From: Cliona cf. orientalis
Taxonomy: Eukaryota; Porifera; Demospongiae; Clionaida; Clionaidae
Assembly: GCA_963930775.1 (NCBI GenBank)
Contig: OZ005693.1
Coordinates: 6,882,001-6,946,000, forward strand
Direction of reading: 5' to 3'
DNA length: 64,000 nucleotides
Numbering within the stretch: the stretch's first letter is position 1; the number at the start of each line of letters is the position of its first letter. This document shows, piece by piece, positions 9,997 to 20,700 of the stretch. A program made the translations under genes and the position numbers. The notes under the pieces were generated by a model. It did no database searches, was not told the origin of the DNA, and worked only from the letters and a program-made list of their open reading frames with translations.

Positions 9997-11087
9997 CTTA
10001 TTTGGCCTAATTAAGCATGTGGGCGTGTTCCTGGCACTGTGTGGAGTGTGTGCGTGTGCGTTAATGCAGGTTTTATTGCTTCCGATTGGGCGTGGCTTCA
10101 CGGGCCAGTGCTTGGATATCGGCGCCTGGGACTTGGCCTCGGCGATAGGTGGGCGTGTCCCGGAAGCGGTGGTGACCTTTGAACCCCGCGAGGAGGCTTT
10201 GGGGGCGTGGCAGGAGGTCAAAGGTGAGGCCATGTCTGTTAATGAGGCACTGTACGCCGGTGCGATGGAGGGGACCGTACGGCTGGACGGAAGCTGACGA
10301 TGGTTTGAAGCGGATGTGGTTGCGATGACGTGTTGTTACTCCGCCCACACAGGAAATGAGGTGAGCTCTTGTGTGGGCGGTGTGGCAGAACGGCCTCCAA
10401 GTGTTTGTGTGTGTTTTGGCCTTGAGGAAGCTGTGTGTTTTAATTGGGATTGATTGTGGGCTTCCGGTGGACATCCGGTGGTTAGTAGGCACTTGATTGA
10501 GAATGGTGGTCCTTGGGGAACAGGGTGGGGCTGTTTTGGGCGTGGCCTGGCCCCTCCCTTCCGGCTCGGCTTCCGGTCCATGGAGGATATTAAATGAACA
10601 CTTCCGGCTCTAGCAGCCACACCCCTGAAACCTGTGCAATTAAAAGGGCGTGGTTACACAACATGCACCTCACTAATGACTTTGATGTGGTTTAGGTGTC
10701 ATATCCCCCACCTCACGCCCACGCAATTTAATGGTACCTTAATATTAACCTGTGGAAACGATAACGTATCGTATTACACAACAGCTATGATCTAACCTGC
10801 CGTGATCTCTCAATAATAAGCTCTGCAGATTTCTTTGCTGTACTCAATTCTTCTTTTATGCGAGAACTATCCACTAGAATTTTGGAGACCACTTCTTTTT
10901 CCTTTTTGTCCAGAGAATGCTTCAAATCGGCGAATGTATCGCTCACAAAGTCACAAACTCTTTTCGAATGTAACTCGACAAGATTACATTTGGTTCTCAG
11001 GGTTTCAAGGTGATCCTTTGCTACTTCTAACTGATCGGATACAAGCTGCCGCTTGGCTGAAAGTTGTGCATCTCCCTTCTTCTCCAT
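4722..11087 (-). CDS. Orphan TRIM/B-box-C-terminal-type coiled-coil protein (four exons, tentative)
   Basis: Exons (transcription order): 10797-11087, 6713-6935, 5176-5406, 4722-4777. Phases match at each junction and would give 266 residues. Exon 1 starts MEKKGDAQLSAKRQL and is almost all coiled coil (HSLDKKEKEVVSKILVDSSR). Exon 2 (ALECTEGIPPDG ... LQYKVEFDVSHLQSLVEQW) looks like the end of the BBC coiled coil of TRIM proteins, where a similar hydrophobic F..D...L strand precedes a filamin or NHL domain. Exon 3 is acidic and Ser/Thr-rich, probably disordered. Exon 4 is short, ending VVHIVLLLTDVI. There is no RING or B-box and no NHL repeats, so it cannot by itself be a ubiquitin ligase of the usual type. 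The first exon abuts a GC-rich stretch that could be the promoter. The weakest parts are exon 4 and the 3.9-kb first intron. It may instead be a truncated relic of a TRIM gene. Confidence 0.45.
5540..6000. repeat. Inverted-repeat (fold-back) element, AGGGATG family, copy 1
   Basis: About 110 bp at 5585-5697 recur in inverse orientation at 5852-5957. Both include a CATCCCTACTTCATCCTTCA core and a TGTAGGGACAATGTATCACA stretch. The arms are nearly identical, so the structure could fold into a long hairpin. Diverged single-arm copies occur at 32040-32345 and 33065-33310. It lies in an intron of the tentative coiled-coil gene. Confidence 0.7.
6936..7942. other. Intron sequence with no supported gene
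   Basis: This is within the long first intron of the tentative minus-strand coiled-coil gene. Plus-strand open frames at 7072-7290 (one hydrophobic segment, CVIWTVLSIAILLLIW) and 7427-7513 (a proline-rich stretch with a GTGGGT donor-like end) have no flanking exons that join in phase, so they are not called. Confidence 0.4.
7943..9667. mobile_element. Possible long copy of the TAGTCTC family, or two unrelated ends
   Basis: The left end TAGTCTCGCGAACCAGAC is followed by GGGGAAGGTCTGG. The right end mirrors this (CCAGACCTTCCCCTTTTGCG-like, then GGTCTGGCTCGCGAGACTA). The ends look like those of the four shorter copies, but the 9 bases outside each end do not match, so a single 1.7-kb insertion is unproven. 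Inside are a dispersed repeat (8410-8740), a CGCTAAAA-rich repeat (8846-9030) and a pair of GGAAATTAACG/GGTGGCG direct repeats (9222-9500). Confidence 0.4.
8410..8740 (+). repeat. Dispersed repeat (GCTTCAGTATGCTTCAAATC family), copy 1
   Basis: Contains GCTTCAGTATGCTTCAAATC and, further on, GCCTTGTGCTTTCTGCTCAT. The same blocks recur in the same order at 20760-21100, with about 75-85 percent match by eye. Shorter parts recur at 36350-36440 (inverted) and 56985-57070. No TIR or coding frame was found. The 74-codon frame at 8624-8848 is a chance frame of this repeat, since it is not open in the second copy. Confidence 0.6.
9730..10660 (+). promoter_or_regulatory. GC-rich block with repeated GGGCGTG boxes
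   Basis: Nine copies of GGGCGTG (most extended to GGGCGTGGC or GGGCGTGTC) plus one GGGCGGTG lie on the plus strand within about 930 bp, at roughly 9739, 9784, 9828, 10023, 10088, 10152, 10205, 10376, 10538 and 10648. The block stands out in an AT-rich window and lies just downstream of the first exon of the minus-strand coiled-coil gene. Such boxes bind KLF/Sp-type zinc fingers in animals. A role as promoter or enhancer is inference; it could also be part of a GC-rich repeat. A 28-base A tract at 9967-9994 interrupts it. Confidence 0.35.
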
Positions 11088-11676
11088 GGTACTGTACCGC
11101 ATAGGAGTATACGGTACGAGTTGGAACGTTACACCGAACGGTACTTTTCGAGCTAGCGCCACGTGGCTTTATGAACGTGCGCGCGCACGGCCCGCGCCCG
11201 GTACGTGGAGATTAAAGGGTGTGGCTTACGATCGAGCACTATACTATAGTATATATACTGCGAGGTCAGGCGTCAAGGATCCTTTCACATGCACAGCTGC
11301 AGAGGAGATGATGTGGGCTAGAATCGTGATTCGGCGGCGTGTAGACCTATTCCCGACATGTCGCAGATACTATCACATGGTAAGATACTTGTATAAACAT
11401 ACGTGTACGTAGAACTCCATAAGTGTATACTAAAACATCAGATTCTATACTTTTAATACACTCGATAGTCTTGTTCTAGCCTAGTACCCAAGCCCTCCTT
11501 CCGGGCCTGGGTACGAGGTTCCCACACTCAAAATTAATATCATTGTTACATTACGCACGATTCCAGTTTTGAAGGCTTCTAAATCATTTACATGTAGAAA
11601 CCGACTTGGGCGCTGTCGTGCCTCCCTTATCCATACTTACCATAGCAACTCCGAATCCTTAGTTACCAAAATGCTA
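11088..11676. other. Probable promoter side of the coiled-coil gene, no gene seen
   Basis: The stretch immediately upstream of the minus-strand start codon is GC-rich with CpG runs (GTGCGCGCGCACGG near 11178). I see no exon on either strand. GTACGGT-type short motifs occur repeatedly around 11090-11140. Confidence 0.3.
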
Positions 11677-11867
11677 TTACCGTTCTAATTACAGTGCCGC
11701 TCTGATATTAGCACCACTTGGCACTGGATAATGTTATTATCACTAGTGCAAAGTACTGTCAGATATGAAAATTGGTGCCTTAAGTAATTTTTAAACGTTC
11801 TAATGGGAGTGCCAAGTGCAATTCTGAATTTATTTTTTTTGGCGCTATAATTAGAACTTTTACGGTA
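11677..11867. mobile_element. Short TIR element (TACCGTTCTAATTA ends)
   Basis: TACCGTTCTAATTACAGTGCC at the left is matched inversely by GGCGCTATAATTAGAACTTTTACGGTA at the right with small gaps, and GCCACTTGGCACT-type sequence is repeated just inside both ends. It is about 190 bp, non-coding, and ends where the next element's target duplication begins. Confidence 0.5.
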
Positions 11868-11875
11868 CCATACCC

Positions 11876-12211
11876 TAGTCTCATGCCCAGACCCCACCCC
11901 AAAAAAGGGGGAATGGGGTCTGGTAAATTTGGACCATTCCCTTTGGCTGGTTCAGTGGGCGCGCGCCGACACTGCAGTAGTGAAACAAACCTTGGATCTG
12001 ATTGGTCATGGGTGCGGCTGCATTCAGGCCAACGATTCAAATATACACAGCAGGCAATTGCGCTTTGAATTCCTGCGGTTGGCAGGTCATATGACTACGC
12101 TAAAGCTGCAATCTCATTGGACCGCTCAAATTCCTTTCCTGGCCCAAGGATTGTGTCCAAATTCACCAGACCCTATTCTCTCCTTGAGGGTGGGGTCTGG
12201 GGAAGAGACTA
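11876..12211. mobile_element. TAGTCTC-family element, copy 1 (336 bp)
   Basis: Begins TAGTCTCATGCCCAGACCCC and ends GGTCTGGGGAAGAGACTA. It is flanked by ACCATACCC (11867-11875) and ATCATACCC (12212-12220), a 9-bp duplication with one mismatch. Each end contains a hairpin, CCAGACCCC...GGGGTCTGG. The interior is non-coding and carries CTGATTGGT, an inverse CCAAT box. A 9-bp duplication is typical of Mutator-like (MULE) transposition. Confidence 0.75.
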
Positions 12212-12281
12212 ATCATACCCTCACAAAAGAGGGCCACTCTCCAATATTTGACTCTAAGCTATAAAGTTTACTTGAGTACAG

Positions 12282-12801
12282 TAGTGTCCCAGGCAAGTAC
12301 CCACTCCCAGGTGTAAGTGTCCATGTGTAGCGCTTCAAGGGGTCAATGTACATAATATTATAGCAGCTTCTATATACCGATTTAAACATCAGTGGCGGAT
12401 TCAGGGTGGTTCCTAGGGTTCCATGGAATCCCCCTTTGGGCTGCAACTAGCACTAATGATAGGCTATGAAGTACTGATTGATAGGCTAAATGGAACCCCC
12501 CCCCCCCCTCTCTGTCTACAGAACTAAGAAAACTACTGCTATGGCTCACCTTGGCATGCTTTAGCAGAAAACTTGTTCAAAAACAGATCGATTGGACTAG
12601 TAGGATTGATAGTTTCTCTCGAAATCGATCGAAATAGGCGTGGTTTTGCCCCCAAGTGGGCGTGGCTTCAAAAATTTTGCACACAACTGGACCATTGGAA
12701 CCCCCCTTAAGGAAATCCTGGATCCGCCACTGAACATCCAAGCGGGCCAAAATTGCGGCTTATGTTAAGCGTCCATGGGCAATTACATGGGAGACACTAC
12801 A
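12282..12801. mobile_element. GTGTCCC-family element, copy 1, split by a later insertion
   Basis: Left end TAGTGTCCCAGGCAAGTACC, right end with GTCCATGGGC and GACACTA. The internal GAAGCTGCTATA-type and GGCCAAAAT-type blocks are shared with the copies near 50606 and 62271. The element is interrupted at 12390-12732. Removing that insert restores the order of blocks seen in the other copies. Confidence 0.6.
12390..12732. mobile_element. hAT-like MITE with CAGTGGCGGAT ends, nested
   Basis: Ends CAGTGGCGGATTCAGG and CCTGGATCCGCCACTG are inverse repeats. It is flanked by AACAT on both sides (12385-12389 and 12733-12737). CAGTGGCGGATC-type termini are common in invertebrate non-autonomous DNA elements; the hAT assignment is tentative because a hAT duplication is normally 8 bp. 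It sits inside the older GTGTCCC-family element. Similar sequence fragments occur at 33543 and 36590. Confidence 0.65.
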
Positions 12802-13792
12802 GTATGCATAAAGTAGCTGCCTTGAACATGCATGTGCAATCACTATTAAGGGGGCATGATTACAATTGCTAGCTGTGCACGATCCTTTGTGCTAAAATGA
12901 CTAGCTTAGTTCTACGGCCATCTGGCAGGTTTTGTTTCGATGCTATCTTATGCAATCATGCCATTTAAGTTACGGTTGCTGTCAATGGCACCACGAAGTA
13001 TTGGCCCAATAATAATCACCAGTAACTATGGCTGCTATTCAAAGATTGTACAACTGTATATCTTGGCGCTCTTTTGTGTCAAACTGCAAATATCAGCCCA
13101 CCCTTCAGTCTACATAATTATAATAATAAGTACTGTACATGTAGATCCTATGTAAGGTGCACCGCCCATTGGCCCTTTCTTATGAAGGTGCAGGGGGAAT
13201 GCCAGCCATTAAATTTGGCGAAATGATTGTTGTTCATAGCTATGTGTTGGGCAGAGTCACAAGTCTCTGCAGTCGTGGAAAGTTGGAGAGATTAGAAATT
13301 GGAAGATTTCGTTAGAAACAAACAAGCGAAGCTGTGACTCTGTGTCATTGTTCCTTTAATACTACTATCAAAAAACATTTATGCATGGGAAATTGTTAAA
13401 TTACTACAACTGAGCACGTGAGCAGAAAGGACATTAGTATTGATGCTTACATGGCCTAAATATTTAACTCCCAACGCATGAGCAAGGGTTACGGTAGTCA
13501 TTCTGCGTGTCTGCCTGCCTATTACCAAGCTAGCTGCTACATACCTCGTTTGCAAGTCCAAACTGCGGTATTATAAGGTTCCTTATAGCATTCCAAGAGC
13601 ATGATTTGTGTGGATTTTGCAGAAAATGCTTTGTTCGCCAGTTTTGGCGTCATTAACTGATTCTAAGCTTCTTGACTTTGTGGTAGCACGACTACATATA
13701 AATAGAATGTTGTTATGACATGTACTGTATGTACACATGCCCGAGGGTTACGAGGGCGGGGTCCGGGGATGAGAAAGAGACTCTCACCCTTT

Positions 13793-13826
13793 ACGGTTCG
13801 CCTATGGTTCGCCTTTGGTTCGCCCA
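13793..13826 (+). repeat. Short tandem repeat, GGTTCGCC unit
   Basis: Three successive units GGTTCGCCTAT, GGTTCGCCTTT and GGTTCGCCC, 11 bp apart. It is intergenic, with no coding frame. Confidence 0.7.
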
Positions 13827-14027
13827 GCATCATTAACAAACCTACAATTTTCAAAGGCCTTACCCCTCAATTCATCAAGTTGAAGTAGGAAGTCTGAGAA
13901 GCATACGAGTGCCCATGATGATCAATGTAGTTTTGCATGGCCTAATATTGTTTGTTGGCTATTTGTCAAGCAAATGCCATGCAATGCACCAACAATTTTG
14001 GGCTCTAAAGAGATAGCTATTATGTCA

Positions 14028-14382
14028 TAGTCTTGCGGACCAGTTTCTTCACAAGAGGGAGGAGGAAGGGTCTGGTATCATGCCTATACATGAGTTGTAC
14101 CTGCTGCAGCCAGGAGTGCAGCCCAATCTGATTCCTCCACGTCATCACCAGTGTTATGGGGCTGTCCCAAGCTGACCAATCAGGTGCCAGTTCTTGTTCA
14201 ATAATTTGTTGGGACTGTCCCTACCATTCGCTCTGACCAACCAGGTGCTAGATCTTCACGAATAATTCGGTTTTGCACTTACTGCGTAACAGCTAAGCCC
14301 TGAAACAACTCGCATATAGGCATGATACCAGACCCTAAGGCCTTCCTCCTCCCTTTTATGAAGGGGTTGGCCTGCCAGACTA
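14028..14382. mobile_element. TAGTCTC-family element, copy 2 (355 bp)
   Basis: Starts TAGTCTTGCGGACCAG and ends CTGCCAGACTA. The flanks are ATTATGTCA on both sides (14019-14027 and 14383-14391), a perfect 9-bp target duplication. The left arm ends AGGGTCTGG and the right arm starts CCAGACCCT. The interior contains GACCAATCAG. It lies about 380 bp upstream of the first found AMT exon, so it may lie in an AMT intron or in the promoter. Confidence 0.8.
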
Positions 14383-14759
14383 ATTATGTCACTGTATGCA
14401 AGTAGACGAAATTGATGCAATATAGTAGTCAAAGTGACATAACTTGAAAGCAGAAAATGTTATGAAGTGTTTACTGAACCGATTTCCAGATTCATCTGTT
14501 TTGATAAATTCTGTTGTAATATTCAATACCCTTACTGGGATTTTTTTGCTTCTAAAGAGTAAATTGCTATACTAGTTTACAGACAGCGGACACACACTCA
14601 TAGTACGTACTGTAAGTACTCCTTGTGTGCATGCCTACGAAGCTTTTACATGCCATTGTGTGTTTGATCACATCCTGTCTACCAAGAAGAAGGGAAAATG
14701 TGCAGTAGAACCTGATGCCCCCGGTAGTTATTCTCATCAAATATTCTTATTCTCAATAG

Positions 14760-17700
14760 GAAGCCCCTTTGAAACGCACTATCCTATATGATTTACATGT
14801 GTCGAGGGGAGGAAAGATGGTTCCATTTGCTGGCTGGTCCATGCCGGTCCAGTACAATGACTTAAGTATCATCAACTCTACTTTGCATACAAGAAAGGCT
14901 GTGTCTCTGTTTGATGTGTCCCATATGTCACAGGTAAGAACCTTATGATAAGATGTCATTGCAAATGTTGATCATTGTCAGCACCCATCAGGTAGATATA
15001 ACTGGTAAGGATGCTGAAGTGTTTCTTGAACGTCTGTTGGTTGCAGATCTCCGGAAGTTGCAGCTTGGAGAGGGTAGGTTTGTGCATTTCACCTGCTGTG
15101 CATGTAATGTGTATATCCATGTACTGTAGTGTCGCATAAGAGGGCCCACTATGGATTGTTTGCCCATCACCATCTCACTTTTGGTTTGCTAAGAGAGCCC
15201 ACCTAGTACAAATATTACAAATGATTTCCTATGGTAATATAATATAGGACTGCATGGTACAGGTACGGAACATAAATTATACTGTCACCGAGTGCTTTAC
15301 ACTAGTACAAGGTGCTTAATTAGCTCACTGGTGTTTTCTTACAGCACTTAATAGTACCAAGTGTAAATGACACAATGTACGTTTCCAATTTGAGCCCAAG
15401 GTAAGGTGCGCCACCCATTGGCACTTTTTTATAGTGTATCTGCTAAAATTTGGACTAAGGTGATCTCTTTAAGGGAACCTTCATTTATGTTTGTAGGTAC
15501 GTTATCATTGTTTACTAACAGACATGGTGGTATCATTGATGACTGTATTGTAACGCGCACTGGAACATCATCTTTTTTTATTGTTTCCAATGCTGATCGT
15601 GCTGCTGTTGACTTGAATCACATGCAGGTACATGTATGTATGTATGACCAAAAATTTATCAAGTTTACGCATTTAAAGTACACTGTGCCATTACAGCAGG
15701 GATTAATACCGGGGGGTGGCGGGGGCTCTCTCAATGCATGTCGTATAGCGGGAAATTTCCGAGGGAGAAAACTTTCACAAATCGGTAGGAAAGAAGTATT
15801 TCGCGGAGAAAATTTTTGCGGAATGTTAAAACTGGTCGCATAATGGGTGTGGCATGCCTAGAATTTCGTGGAGAAAGCTTTCGCGGATGGCTGAAAAATC
15901 GCGAAATTTGTGAAAGTTTTCTCCCTCGAAAGTTTCCCGCTATATGGTATACTGTACGTGACTATTGTAGAGTGTGATAAAATTACTACTGTAGTTAATC
16001 GAATACAATGCATGATCCAATTTAAGTAAGGGCATATCTACCATCCAAAGCAGCTGCCTCAGTCATCAATACAGCTAGCTATATACACACACTACAACAC
16101 TCACAGTGCTGCACGTGCATACCATGGCATTGTTTGTCTGCTGACTAAGCTCACTCGAACTTTTAAACTATGGCAGAAGGTGTAGCTCCAATCTCTAAAG
16201 CTCCGTTTACACACACTGATCCAGATTAAACTGAACCGGTTTAAACTGTGTTTACACGCTAGTGCTTAATCCAGATTAACATTTTCATAGCCCATAACTT
16301 TACATGTAATCCACTTTCAATCCACATCAGGACGTGGATTCTAATCCGGATTAAAAGTGGATTAAGGTGTTTACACAGAAACTGGATTAGTTTAATCCGG
16401 ATTCTAATCTGGATTAAGGACCTAGTGTAGACGGGGCTTAAGAGAGGTGGACAGATGTCTCTCTGTTAGGTGATGTACAATGTAAGTATAAAGAACGGCT
16501 TCAAGATTTGCACACGTTACTATCTAGTCTTTGGTCGATTGTGGTAGAACACCTGAAGTGGGCGTGGTTTGAGCTCTAAGGGGGCATGGCTAAATATTTT
16601 CACATGCAATCCTTATTGCCTGCCATAGTATAAGAAAAACCCTAGTTACGCCCTTAGAAATCAGCATTTTACAAATTCTCATGACGTTTATATATGGGAT
16701 GATTGACAATCTTTACCAGAAAAACGCGCATTTTTCGAAATTGAAACTCCATGCATTCTATTAGATGAAGTATGGTATACAATAACTTTTTGCTCCCAGG
16801 TCCCCCTAGTTTTGGTGACCTACCAAATTTCCCCCCTCTGTCCTATATTAATCCCTGTGTAGTACTTGTGTATGTGCCAGTTTTGCTCCCTCTCCCATAC
16901 TCTAAAGTAATACAAGCAGGGAAGCTCGCTTCAATCGCCGCCTGCTTGCACCTGATATTATTGGTCCATACCATTAATAGAATATAATGACAAGATATCA
17001 TTTGTGGAGGGAGTATACTGCACTACATGTATGTAGAGGTTCCTCTATAATAGTGCATGCTTAAGGTCATGAATGACAGTTTGCATCAAGAATTTTGGGA
17101 GTAATAAGCTATTTGTATCTCCACGAGGGAAGCAGCTGTGAAGCTGAACAAACCGAAAATGTAGCTAACATGGTGATAAAGGCAGCTGTCATAACAGTGA
17201 AGTGACTTTCCCATTGCAAAAGTCAGGCTATGACCGTCATTGTCAGGATCTACTTTTACCTAGGCAAAGGTTTCTACTCTACTTTCTACTGCTTATTAAA
17301 TTTGATTAAGTACTGTAATTTGTGTTAATTTGGTTTACAATATTTTTGTGCTAAAAATTTTCATGCAACAAATTTTTGTCAATAACCCATAATAATATGA
17401 TTATTCACTGTATGGTAAACTGTTTTCGTATAAAAATTTTTCATCACTTTGTGCAAATTAAAGTTCACGAATTATGGTAGTTAGTACCAGTGCTGGAATT
17501 GGTTTCCAATTTCATAGAGCCTCCACAGAGGGAATGTTACACAAAAGGAGGTCATTTACGCCAAGCGTAATGGCTGACCAGGAGCTGTCTAGCTGCTTTC
17601 TGACAGGTGGCCTTCAAATCATAGATTGTTCTTGATCGGATTATTGTGGGCATGGCTTTTCCTTTTATTTTTTTTTTTTGTTTGGGCATGCATTTTCCTA

Positions 17701-20700
17701 GAATGTTAACAAGAAGCCGTCATTGTATGGATAATGTTTTTTTGCTGGTACCAGTTTAAGTATTGCAACAGTGATGTATGTATAATGACTTTAGTTTACT
17801 GCATTTGTACATTTGTAGAATGAGTCTCAAGGTTATGATGTGGCCATTTCAAGTTTGGATGATAGATCACTACTTGCTGTGCAAGGTACATACATGTATA
17901 TAATGCAATTATATATTATATTATTTCACTCTTCGATTTGGTTATCTGTAACCTACAAAGTAATTCATTTCCATGATTGTTACAATGAAAAAATTAACAC
18001 AGTAGTATTAACCTTATTTTACTTTGGACGTGCATGCAATATACGTTTTATATTCACTGAATGAACCCCCACTTATAGTACATATGCAGTATGCGGTTAG
18101 CTTGCTTATATCAGTCAGCATGCAGTCCCCTAAGATTTTGCTATGTGCAATTACTATTACTAATTGAGGGTGGCTGGATTTTATTTTTATCGGGTGGTGC
18201 AGTTGATATCATCCGCAACTCAAATGGCTGCCAGCAGCCACGGGTCGAAGCCTAGTTAGTCTATGCCGTATTTTGGCACAAAAGAACGATCGTGCACAGC
18301 CACTTAATTACCACGCCCACTTAATATTGACTGTGCATGCATGATCCAGGGCAGCTGCATGTGGGCACCTGTTAGTATGAACCTTAGAAATCGAGTCCAA
18401 AGTGGGATATAGGCCGATATGTAGTGGGATCTCTCTACTCTACGCTACAGTCCCACACTCAAAGAAGCAAAAATGGCTGATTTATGGCCCTTTTCACGGC
18501 CTGCTCGCTCATAGAAGACAGCACATCCATCAAGAATTGCTAATACCAGTACAGTGGCTTTGCCCTTGCCACCCTTTTGTGGCTGTGATCCGTACACCAT
18601 TCGAGGTAGAGTCCCACAAGCATTTTCCCGTTGTTTTGTGTTGGTGAGCTCTTGCCAAAGACAGCAAAATACGAGAGCAAATTTATTTGGCCATAACAGT
18701 GAGGGTATGGTATCTGCTAGCGTATAAGACTTACTGATAGTGTTCTCCTATCTCGGAGCTTTAACTTCGTTGCTCTTCTGATACTGTAACTATAAATTAA
18801 TATCACTGCACGTAGAACTCAACGAAGCCATCAACCCTCGACCATAACACGGAGGGTGCAGCCATCACGTATGTAAATGTAATGCTCATGTGAGCAGTCT
18901 CCACTGTCGTTTACATGATTTGTTTAAATGTATAGTGTACTATGCTTTAGCGACAACTTGAGACTGTCATTTCTCGCAATCATGGACAAAGTACTGTACA
19001 TGTATACCCTGATGTACTGGAGAATAAGAACATACACTTTAGTTGCTTCCATATGTGTGAATACAGACTTCGTAAAATTATACACTGTGTTTCACTTGAA
19101 TCTTTACCCACTATGCAGGACCTTTAATGCATTCTACATTGGAGCAGAATGTTGATGGAGATCTTTGTTCACTGTACTTCATGAAAAGTGCAAGAATGAA
19201 AGTTTTTGGTATCCCTGATTGCCGTGTGTCTAGGTGTGGCTATACAGGAGAAGATGGTGTAGAGGTGTGTCTACCAGTGTGGTTTATAACTTTTTGTTGA
19301 TAATCTGACAAATATCAGACCATATCCCAGTTTGATCGGACATCACCAACAGTTAGTCGGACATTATATACATAGTACAGCCAGGTATAAGACTAGTGTA
19401 ATTGCAAGGGAAGGCAGCAGCCATGGCTTACTTGCACACAAGCACATGCAGCAGCTATACACATACAGTTTTGTTCAACGCACTGAGAGGTGCAGTTGCC
19501 ACAAACCACAGCATAAGAGCAGTGACCGTTGTAAGCTAAGTAGGTGCTAAATAAACTACTACTAACATACCCCAGCTACTGGCTACTGACAAGGGAAGGT
19601 AAGGCGGCCATAATATTATATCTGACTAGGAGTGGTTGGGGCAGCCATAGAGCCATGTTGGTCACGATGACCGACCGTTATAATCCACACTAGTCTACAG
19701 TCTTTGTACTAGATACATGTACATGTACATGTAATTGGGACAAGCACACTAATCAGTGCTACAAGTAAACCACAGTACTTACATGTATATTTCTAACACA
19801 GCAACAAGAAGAGGCGCTACGCTCACACGATTGACTCCGCGATACTGGTCAGACCAACAGGTCGCCATCCAAGAAACTTTTTCCATGCTTTTGCCATGAC
19901 ACAAAGAGCTAACAAATGAAAGACATACCATTAAATGTTCAGACTACAATTAATAGTGCTTCTGTCAATCTCCTGGCACTAATTTTTTTGCTGATGGTGC
20001 AATTTTCACACGAGTGAGGCAAAAATACCTGTGCAAGAACTTGTGGGTCAAAGAGGGAAGGGGGCTTATTTTCAGGACAATATGGTACTACGTAATTGCG
20101 TGCAATCTGTGGTAATTTTACTCTGAATCTAGGTGTAGCTATAGCTATTACAACACACAACAATTAGCAGGGAATTAAATTTGGCGATTTGGCAGATTGA
20201 CCAGCCAATCACCAAATTAATATCCGCCAATATTAAATCATTCCAGAATCCTTTGCATGCGCAAATACAATCACACATTGCAAAGCAAATTCGTGGGTGT
20301 GGTTTTTGGGCTCTTGTGTCGCTTGCTCGAATCTCCGCTTACCTAGGCTATTATCGGTTTCTCTTTCAGTGCAGGATATTCTCAGATGTGTCAGGGATTC
20401 TTTCGCCAATGACTGGAGTCCAAACATTCCTGAAAAATTATGTCCTTGTTAGCAGCTGCCAGTTTCAACTCCATATTGCTCGATCGATGGAAGGTGCATG
20501 CAACAAACCACTAATATCATGCACCCGTGCAGGTGCCAAATTTGGGGCGTGGCTAGATCGAACTTAGCTATTTAAAATCCGCCAATATTTTGTTCTTGCT
20601 GATTGAGGCCAATCCAGGTATCAGCCTCAATATTGGAAGGCAAAGTGGCCAGCATTGTTTTGGGAAGCTCTACCTATACCAAGAGTATATAATAGAGAGA

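Noticed and set aside
9779..10297. 172-codon open frame on the plus strand, the longest in the window
   Set aside because: It lies in the GC-rich GGGCGTG block, runs through a 28-base A tract (a string of lysines), has overlapping long frames on the other strand, and shows no family features. GC-rich, stop-poor sequence explains it.
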